A DNA stretch of 18,198 nucleotides, taken from positions 1 through 18,198 of the forward strand of contig JBBQTQ010000054.1 in NCBI GenBank assembly GCA_038213135.1, read 5' to 3'. Source of the stretch: JBBQTQ01 sp038213135 (GTDB taxonomy: Bacteria; Actinomycetota; Thermoleophilia; Gaiellales; Gaiellaceae). The notes beneath the pieces were generated by a model that worked only from the letters and a program-made list of their open reading frames with translations, was not told the DNA's origin and made no database searches. Within the stretch, counting starts at the first letter, position 1. Every line of letters begins with the position of its first letter. A program made the position numbers and the translations under genes. Shown piece by piece: positions 13,461 to 18,198 of this stretch.

Positions 13461-13778
13461 ATGCCCACGAAGCGATTGACAGATCTAGACCGCGAGCTCC
13501 GGAAGGATCCGGAGTATGAGGCCGCCCTTGCGGAGCTCGCGCCCTACGAGGAGATCGCGCGCCAGCTCGTCGCCTTCCGGATCGAGAACGGTCTTTCCCA
13601 GGCTGAGCTAGCCAGACGCTGCGGAGTCTCTCAGCCGGCGATCGCTCGACTCGAACGCGGGGAGCACGAGCCGAGACTGGCGACTCTCCGCCGGGTCGCC
13701 CATGCGCTCGACGCTGATCTCATTCTCGACTTCTCGTTCCGCAGCGGGAAGCGTCGCCAGCATCTGGCAACTCTCTGA
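13461..13778 (+). CDS. higA: HigA-type antitoxin, XRE-family HTH protein
   Basis: 105 residues. The XRE helix-turn-helix is at about 35-92: RIENGLSQAELARRCGVSQP, AIARLERGEHEPRLATLRRV, AHALDADL. The N-terminal segment (LRKDPEYEAALAELAPYEEI) is typical of HigA partners of Gp49-like toxins. It would neutralise HigB by binding and repress the operon through the nested repeats upstream. ATG 13461 has a strong AGGAGGAG ribosome binding site, contrasting with the leaderless toxin, which should favour antitoxin synthesis. Confidence 0.88.
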   Translation: MPTKRLTDLDRELRKDPEYEAALAELAPYEEIARQLVAFRIENGLSQAELARRCGVSQPAIARLERGEHEPRLATLRRVAHALDADLILDFSFRSGKRRQHLATL

Positions 13779-13807
13779 GGCATTCCTCTTCGCGCGCCAG
13801 AAGTAGC

Positions 13808-14986
13808 TCAGGCGCCGGCGAGGGCTTCGACGAAGCGGTCTTGCGCGGTGCGGGCCGACCAGGTCGGCACCGGGTTGCCGTTCTCGATCACCGAGAAGGC
13901 GTAGCGCCCGCTGACGTACCCGGACAGGGCCGAGGAGAGGTTCGTCGTGCCGGTCTTGCCGAGCACGTTCCCGCGGAAGGGAGGGGTCGTCATGCGGTGC
14001 TCGAGCGTGCCGCGCACGCCCGCCACGGCGAGCGCGGAGGTCAAGACGGCACGCAACGCCGGATCAGCCCAGACGTTGACGAGGATCGCGGCGAGCGCGC
14101 GCGGCGTCACGCGGTCGAGCTCCGAGAGGCCCGAGCCGTCGACGATCCGCACGCCGGCGAGCGGCACGTGGTTCGCCCCGAGCATCGCCCGGACAACCCG
14201 GGCCCCGGCGGCGGTCGTTCCCCGCGCCTCGCCGATCGCGCCGAGCTCCTTGAGGATTAGCTCGGCGGTGAAGTTGTCGCTGTCGGCGTCCATCGCCCGC
14301 AGGATCGTGGCGAGCGGCGGCGAGAGGATGTTCGTGATCGGCTGGCCCTCGCCGCGTCCTGCCCGCGCCGGGCCCGCCACCGACACGCCGGCCGCGCGCA
14401 GCGCCTGCTTGAAGGCCCCGGCTGCGGCGAGCGGCGGGTTCCGCGCCACGTGGCCGTCGTAGACGCCGCGGTCGACGATCAGCGCCGAGAGCGGCGGCGA
14501 TTCCTCGATGTAGAAGGACGGCTTCCAGCCGGGGGCTGTTCGGGCGGAGTCGAAGTAGGACTCGTCGCCGACGACCGCCCCGGTGACCTGCGTGATCCCC
14601 GCGGCGCGCACCCGGCGCGCCAGCGCGCGCAGGCCCCAGTGGCTCAGTGTCGGATCGCCGTAGCCGCGCAGCACCACGTTCCCGTGAAACACGGCCCCCG
14701 CCTGCTGCCCGGAGCCGAGCACCTCGGTCCGGATCCGGAAGGAGGGGCCGAGCAGCCCGAGCGCCGCGTAGGTGACCGTCAGCTTCTCGTTCGACGCAGG
14801 CACGAACGGCGCCGATGCGCTCTGCTGGAAGAGCACCTTGCCGGTCGAGAGATCGACGGCGATCGCGCCCGTGCGAGCGCTCGAAGCCGTGAGCGCCGCG
14901 GCGAGCCGGCCCGGAAGGGTGGCGGCCTGCGCCGGCGCGGCGAGCACGGCGGCCAGGGCGAGACCGAAGAGGACGCGCCTAATCAC
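13808..14986 (-). CDS. dacB: D-alanyl-D-alanine carboxypeptidase/endopeptidase (PBP4, S13 family)
   Basis: 392 residues with a signal peptide (about 1-21). Active-site motifs are SNEK (S65xxK68), SDN in DADSDNFTAELI, and KTG in LGKTGTTNLSS. These are the three signatures of serine penicillin-binding proteins, in S13 order. The enzyme trims or cuts peptidoglycan peptides outside the membrane. The region between SxxK and SxN contains GYGDPTLS and VVGDESYFD, typical of PBP4. It is shorter than E. coli DacB, as in many actinobacteria. I chose GTG 14986 because it immediately precedes the signal peptide; the longer open frame to 15400 is a shadow of the divergent gene. Confidence 0.92.
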   Translation of the reverse strand: MIRRVLFGLALAAVLAAPAQAATLPGRLAAALTASSARTGAIAVDLSTGKVLFQQSASAPFVPASNEKLTVTYAALGLLGPSFRIRTEVLGSGQQAGAVFHGNVVLRGYGDPTLSHWGLRALARRVRAAGITQVTGAVVGDESYFDSARTAPGWKPSFYIEESPPLSALIVDRGVYDGHVARNPPLAAAGAFKQALRAAGVSVAGPARAGRGEGQPITNILSPPLATILRAMDADSDNFTAELILKELGAIGEARGTTAAGARVVRAMLGANHVPLAGVRIVDGSGLSELDRVTPRALAAILVNVWADPALRAVLTSALAVAGVRGTLEHRMTTPPFRGNVLGKTGTTNLSSALSGYVSGRYAFSVIENGNPVPTWSARTAQDRFVEALAGA

Positions 14987-15050
14987 TCCCGAGCATTGTT
15001 GGAAGCAGGGCGGATGCGGGTCGAGAACGTGGGTCCCGCGCAGCGCGAAG

Positions 15051-15068
15051 ATGGGCCGCCCGGCCCAT
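15051..15068. promoter_or_regulatory. Operator-like dyad in the dacB / small-gene divergent region
   Basis: ATGGGCCG, CC, CGGCCCAT is a perfect 8-bp-arm inverted repeat midway between two divergent starts (14986 and 15117). It could be a shared operator. A CGATAAT -10-like sequence (about 15089-15095) for the rightward gene lies just beyond it. Confidence 0.4.
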
Positions 15069-15116
15069 GGTCGGCGGCGGGTCACGGCCCGATAATCGAG
15101 TCGCAGGCCCTCCCCC

Positions 15117-15437
15117 ATGGATCGCACCGCGCTCATCCACGACATTCGCTCGCTGATGCAGGCTCCGGCCGACGGCGTGCATGCGCCCGACCTCGAGCGG
15201 CTCGAGCACACGCTGACCGACGGGTACGCGCACGCACTGGGCCTCGAGTCGGAGCGTCTGCGGCTGGAGCGGCGGCTCGGTCGGATCACCGATGACCATG
15301 GTGCCGATCCGAAGACCCTTGCGCGCGAGATCACCGCGCTGACGAAGCGGCTGCGTGACACGGACTTCAACCTCCGAGAGCTCCGGCTCCTGCTCGACAC
15401 CTTGCGGCGCCGCGCCTCCGAAGTCCGCGCGGCCTAA
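15117..15437 (+). CDS. Small coiled-coil protein of unknown function
   Basis: 106 residues, cytoplasmic by appearance, rich in Leu, Arg and Glu, with heptad-like helices (LERLEHTLTDGYAHALGLES, then LRLERRLGRI, and a second helix to the end). I do not recognise the family. ATG 15117 lacks a clear Shine-Dalgarno; a GATAAT -10-like box lies about 22 bases upstream, giving a very short leader. The stop overlaps the convergent response-regulator stop by four bases. Codon use matches its neighbours, so it is probably a real gene. Confidence 0.7.
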   Translation: MDRTALIHDIRSLMQAPADGVHAPDLERLEHTLTDGYAHALGLESERLRLERRLGRITDDHGADPKTLAREITALTKRLRDTDFNLRELRLLLDTLRRRASEVRAA

Positions 15438-16117
15438 ACGATCCCGCTCCGCACCGCGTAGACCGCGGCCTGGATCCGGTTGTAGATCTGCAGCTTCCTC
15501 AGGATGTTCGAGATGTGGTTCTTGACCGTCTTCGGGCTGATCACGAGGTCGCGGGCGATCTGACCGTTGTCCTTGCCGTTCGCGATCAGCTTCAGGACCT
15601 GGATCTCGCGGTCTGAGAGCTCGGAGCGGATCGTCGCTGCGCCTTCGGTGTCGGCAGTCGTGGCGCGTAGCTGACGGAGCACCTTCGCGGCGATGTGCGG
15701 CGAGATCAGCGACTCGCCGGCCGCCGCGGCTTCGATCCCGCGGATCAGGTCCTGGATCGAGGCGTCCTTCAGCAGGTAGCCGCAGGCGCCGGCGACGATC
15801 GCGGCCATCACGTCCTCGTCCTGGTCGGAGATCGTCAGGACGATCACGCGGGTCAGCGGGGAGAGGCTCGTGATGTGGCGCGTCGCCTCGACGCCCGTCA
15901 TCGCCGGCATGTTCAGGTCCATGACGACCACCTCCGGTGCCAATTCACGCACGAGCCGCACCGCTTCCGCACCCGTGGCAGCCTCGCCGATCACTTCCAG
16001 GCCGCTCTCCTCGAGCAGATTGCGCAGCCCCGTCCGGAAAAGGTCGTGGTCGTCCACGAGCAGGACGCGCAAGGGGTCCACCCGTGGCTCCTCTGTTGTC
16101 GAGGGCGATTCGTCCAC
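15434..16117 (-). CDS. NarL/FixJ-type response regulator (orphan)
   Basis: 227 residues. The receiver domain (about 16-135) has VLLVDDHDLFR, the phospho-acceptor aspartate D67 in VVVMDLNMPAMTG, the switch Thr in VIVLTISDQ and the Lys in YLLKDAS. The LuxR-type helix-turn-helix (about 165-225) has LSDREIQVLKLIANG and SPKTVKNHISNILRKL. Phosphorylation would enable DNA binding and gene control. No histidine kinase gene is beside it. GTG 16117 is supported by AGGAGG eight bases upstream. It lies 45 bases downstream of the 3D-domain gene on the same strand and may be co-transcribed. Confidence 0.93.
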   Translation of the reverse strand: MDESPSTTEEPRVDPLRVLLVDDHDLFRTGLRNLLEESGLEVIGEAATGAEAVRLVRELAPEVVVMDLNMPAMTGVEATRHITSLSPLTRVIVLTISDQDEDVMAAIVAGACGYLLKDASIQDLIRGIEAAAAGESLISPHIAAKVLRQLRATTADTEGAATIRSELSDREIQVLKLIANGKDNGQIARDLVISPKTVKNHISNILRKLQIYNRIQAAVYAVRSGIV

Positions 16118-16162
16118 CGCAGCTGCCTCCTGGCCTGGCAGTACGGGAAGTCTAGGTGAGCG

Positions 16163-17365
16163 CTACGAATGCAGCGTGATCGTGACGGTGCGGCGGCCCC
16201 AGTCGATCGCCTGCTTGAGCGTCGGGAACCAGAGGTCGATGTCTGCCCCCTTCACCGCCGAGCCCGTGTCGGCGGCCACGCCCTCTCCGTAGCCGGGGAT
16301 CGTCATCCGCGTGCCGAGTGGGATCACGGTCGGGTCAACGGCGACGATGCCGGGGCCGACGGGGATTCCGGTCGCGGTCGTGCCCGGGAGTGAGTAGCCG
16401 GTCGAGGAGACGACCATCGTGCGCCCGCTGCTCGGCGCGGGCTGAGTGGGCGTTGGGGTGGTCGGCGCCGCGGTGGTCGTCGTCGTCGCGGTGGGCTGCG
16501 TGCTCGTCGCCGGAGGTGGAGGCGGGGGCGCTGAAGTTGCCGCCTGTGCGCCGAACGAGCTGACGCTCGTACCCGTCTGGGCCTGGACCGTCACCGCCTG
16601 CGCCTTGGCCTGGGCGAGTCGAGCCTGCGCCTGGAGGGCGTTCAGCTGCTCGGCGTTCAGCTGCTCTTGACGCTTGAGCTGTCCGAGGTAAGCGCTCTTC
16701 TCGGCGCGGGCGCCGGCGAGCGAAGCCTCGCGTTGTGCAGCCGCCGACTGGAGCCCGGCCAGCTGCGCGTGATGTGCGGCCAGGATCCGGGTGAGCCGCA
16801 ACACCTGCCGGCGAGCGCCCAGCGCCTGGGCGATCACCTGGTTCGTGGCGCCTGCGGCGCGGCTGAGCCCCTCGATCCCCGCGAGCGCCTCGTCGAGCGA
16901 GGTCGCGCCGAGGACGATCGAGAACACGTCGGGCTGGTTCGCCTCGTAGAGCGTGCGCAGCTGCAAGCCGAGGTCGCGCTCGGCGACGCGCAGCGTGCGC
17001 CGCGCGACGGCGAGCCGGTGAGCCGCAGAAGCGCGCTCGCGGTCGAGCGAGGCGATCTCGCCCTGCAGGCGCTGCAGCTCCCCGCGGGCTCCCTCGAGGC
17101 GGGTATCGAGCGAGTAGAGCTCGACGAGTGCCGCCCGCGAGCGCGCCGCGAGATCGGCTCCCTGAGCCTGCAGACCGGAAACCGAATCGGCCACGCTGCC
17201 AGGTGGAGCGGCGAGAAAAGCGAGCCCGACGACGGATGCCAGCAGCGGGTGCGGAGGCCTCCGCAAGGCCGGCTGACCGTACCACAGTGACTGGCCGCGA
17301 ACAGGTTTGTGCGGTCCCTTTCGAAGCAGCAAAGTGCACGAATCGGCTTCGTTAGTGGTTGCCAC
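16163..17365 (-). CDS. Secreted coiled-coil protein with C-terminal 3D (RpfB/MltA-like) domain
   Basis: Up to 400 residues. A hydrophobic signal segment (PLLASVVGLAFLAAP) is followed by a PcsB-like coiled-coil (about 60-250) with FSIVLGATSLDEALAGIEGL, a Pro/Thr-rich linker, then a 3D domain with GIVAVDPTVIPLGTRMTIPG, VAADTGSAVKGADIDLWF and AIDWGRR. The three aspartates that name the domain are present; 3D domains occur in lytic transglycosylase-like and Rpf-type cell-wall proteins. It probably cuts or binds peptidoglycan. The start is uncertain: GTG 17365 is the longest, but TTG 17266 gives a cleaner signal peptide (MRRPPHPLLASVV...). It is divergent from a related coiled-coil gene. Confidence 0.85.
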   Translation of the reverse strand: MATTNEADSCTLLLRKGPHKPVRGQSLWYGQPALRRPPHPLLASVVGLAFLAAPPGSVADSVSGLQAQGADLAARSRAALVELYSLDTRLEGARGELQRLQGEIASLDRERASAAHRLAVARRTLRVAERDLGLQLRTLYEANQPDVFSIVLGATSLDEALAGIEGLSRAAGATNQVIAQALGARRQVLRLTRILAAHHAQLAGLQSAAAQREASLAGARAEKSAYLGQLKRQEQLNAEQLNALQAQARLAQAKAQAVTVQAQTGTSVSSFGAQAATSAPPPPPPATSTQPTATTTTTAAPTTPTPTQPAPSSGRTMVVSSTGYSLPGTTATGIPVGPGIVAVDPTVIPLGTRMTIPGYGEGVAADTGSAVKGADIDLWFPTLKQAIDWGRRTVTITLHS

Positions 17366-17387
17366 CGTCCCGAGAGGGTGTTAGGGT
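17359..17387 (+). promoter_or_regulatory. Sigma-A-type promoter for the rightward coiled-coil gene
   Basis: TTGCCA (17359-17364) and TAGGGT (17382-17387) are separated by exactly 17 bases, close to the actinobacterial vegetative promoter pattern. Transcription should start near 17394, leaving a leader of about 55 bases. It overlaps the GTG 17365 start of the divergent gene, a slight argument for that gene's downstream start. Confidence 0.6.
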
Positions 17388-17400
17388 GAAGACCTTGTGA

Positions 17401-17422
17401 CGTACCGGCCCCTCCCGGTACG
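17401..17422 (+). other. Leader hairpin upstream of the rightward coiled-coil gene
   Basis: CGTACCGG, a 6-base pyrimidine loop and CCGGTACG form a perfect 8-bp stem inside the predicted 5' leader, 27 bases before the TTG start. It could stabilise the message or be part of a regulatory structure. Confidence 0.5.
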
Positions 17423-17449
17423 CCTGTCGGGCTACACGAGGAACAGGGT

Positions 17450-18198
17450 TTGAGTAGCCGTAGAAAACGACAGGCGTGTCTTTATCTCATCGGTCTCGCG
17501 GCAGCGGCGGCGCTTGCGGCTGCGCCCGCATTCGGCGACACGGTCGCCGGCAAGCGGCAGCAGGCCCAGCAGGTTCTCCAGCAGATCAACCAGCTGGACG
17601 TCGGGCTCGAGCAGGCGATCCAGCGCTACGACGGCGCCACGGTGAAGCTGGATCAGATCCATGCGCAGCTGCGGATCAACGGGCACGATCTCGCCGTCTC
17701 CCGAGCCAACCTGCACTTCGCGCAGCGGGCGCTCGGGCAGCGGCTCCACGCCCTGTACGTCTCGGGCGGCAACGCCTCCTCGCTGGAGGTGCTGCTCGGC
17801 GCCAAGAGCCTCGACGACTTCATCAACCGGGTCGACACCGTCGACCGCGTGTCGAGCGAGGACGCGACGGTGCTCCGCCAGGTGTCGCACTTCCGCAAGG
17901 CGGTCAAGCAGCAAGCCCTGCTCCTGAAGCAGGCCCGGATCGCTCAGGAGCAGGTCGTCGCAGCGCGCGCCGCGGAGAAGGCCTCGATCGAGGGTCAGCT
18001 CGCGCAGCGCAAGCAGCTCCTCTCGTCGATCAAGAGCGAGATCGTCAAGCTCCAGGCCGAGGAGCGCGCGCGGCAGGCCCAGCTCGCGGCGCAGGCCCAG
18101 GCGCGCCTCGCGGCTCAGCACGCGGCCGAGCAGGCGGCACTGCGCAACACCGTCGTCGGGCCCGCGGTCGTGACCCCCGAGGGAACGACGGTCGCGCC
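17450..18198 (+). CDS. PcsB-like coiled-coil secreted protein, probable cell-wall hydrolase (partial)
   Basis: At least 249 residues, running off the right edge. Start TTG 17450 with AGGAA about seven bases upstream. The signal peptide (SRRKRQACLYLIGLAAAAAL..., cleavage near AFG-DT) is followed by a long Gln/Leu/Ala coiled coil with ALYVSGGNASSLEVLLGAKS and LDDFINRVDTV. That segment is the PcsB coiled-coil signature of proteins that regulate or deliver NlpC/P60 or M23 peptidoglycan hydrolases. The catalytic domain, if any, lies beyond the window. It resembles the divergent 3D-domain protein over the coiled coil. Confidence 0.85.
   Translation, partial: MSSRRKRQACLYLIGLAAAAALAAAPAFGDTVAGKRQQAQQVLQQINQLDVGLEQAIQRYDGATVKLDQIHAQLRINGHDLAVSRANLHFAQRALGQRLHALYVSGGNASSLEVLLGAKSLDDFINRVDTVDRVSSEDATVLRQVSHFRKAVKQQALLLKQARIAQEQVVAARAAEKASIEGQLAQRKQLLSSIKSEIVKLQAEERARQAQLAAQAQARLAAQHAAEQAALRNTVVGPAVVTPEGTTVA

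Noticed and set aside
14987..15400. Extension of dacB through the divergent region
   Set aside because: It overlaps the small coiled-coil gene and lacks any domain; the signal peptide at GTG 14986 marks the start.
17388..17449. c-di-AMP (ydaO) riboswitch before the cell-wall gene
   Set aside because: GGGTGAA and a late CTGTCGGGCTAC vaguely recall it, but the leader is far too short and the conserved CCCGTCAGCTAACC core is absent.

Overview
The window is GC-rich, tightly packed bacterial DNA with frequent GTG/TTG starts and 4-base stop/start overlaps. Proteins such as an AAA-ATPase-fused class III cyclase, a 3D-domain coiled-coil secreted protein and a small-gene higBA pair fit a high-GC Actinomycetota, perhaps the Thermoleophilia/Gaiellales side. 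That placement is inference from style, since no rRNA or tRNA lies in the window.

Layout. 1-32 is the first ten codons of a leftward gene with a textbook ribosome binding site. 312-534 is a decayed copy of an RNA polymerase alpha C-terminal domain, readable only across three frames. 575-1821 is an ECF sigma factor gene overlapped by a membrane protein gene that is probably its anti-sigma factor, followed by a parallel beta-helix surface protein gene (about 1845-2930) whose start codon is unclear. Leftward from 4666 to 2932 lie a VIT/CCC1-type metal transporter, a translationally coupled secreted cyclophilin and a secreted, membrane-anchored protein of unknown role. Rightward comes truA (4724-5476), whose end overlaps convergently with a very large leftward cyclase/AAA/TPR regulator (8733-5434). 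A HAD phosphatase (8756-9391) and the NAD-dependent DNA ligase ligA (9549-11549) follow.

After ligA comes an accessory-looking patch. It has a (TC)14 tract, an operator-like dyad, a Vgb-like beta-propeller/thrombospondin-3 secreted protein gene broken by several frameshifts (11742-12934), a 13-bp hairpin with a GAAA loop, and a higBA toxin-antitoxin operon (13086-13778) whose promoter carries nested inverted repeats. The rest is mainly cell-envelope genes: a PBP4-type D-Ala-D-Ala carboxypeptidase (leftward), a small coiled-coil protein of unknown function, an orphan NarL-type response regulator, a coiled-coil + 3D-domain secreted protein, and, divergent from it, a second PcsB-like coiled-coil secreted protein that runs off the right edge.

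The strongest unusual signals are the two decayed genes, in which restoring a few bases restores family motifs while every other gene is intact; the start-less beta-helix gene; the higBA operator; and the divergent pair of related coiled-coil envelope proteins with a clear promoter and structured leader. I did not find a convincing wholly new multi-gene system.
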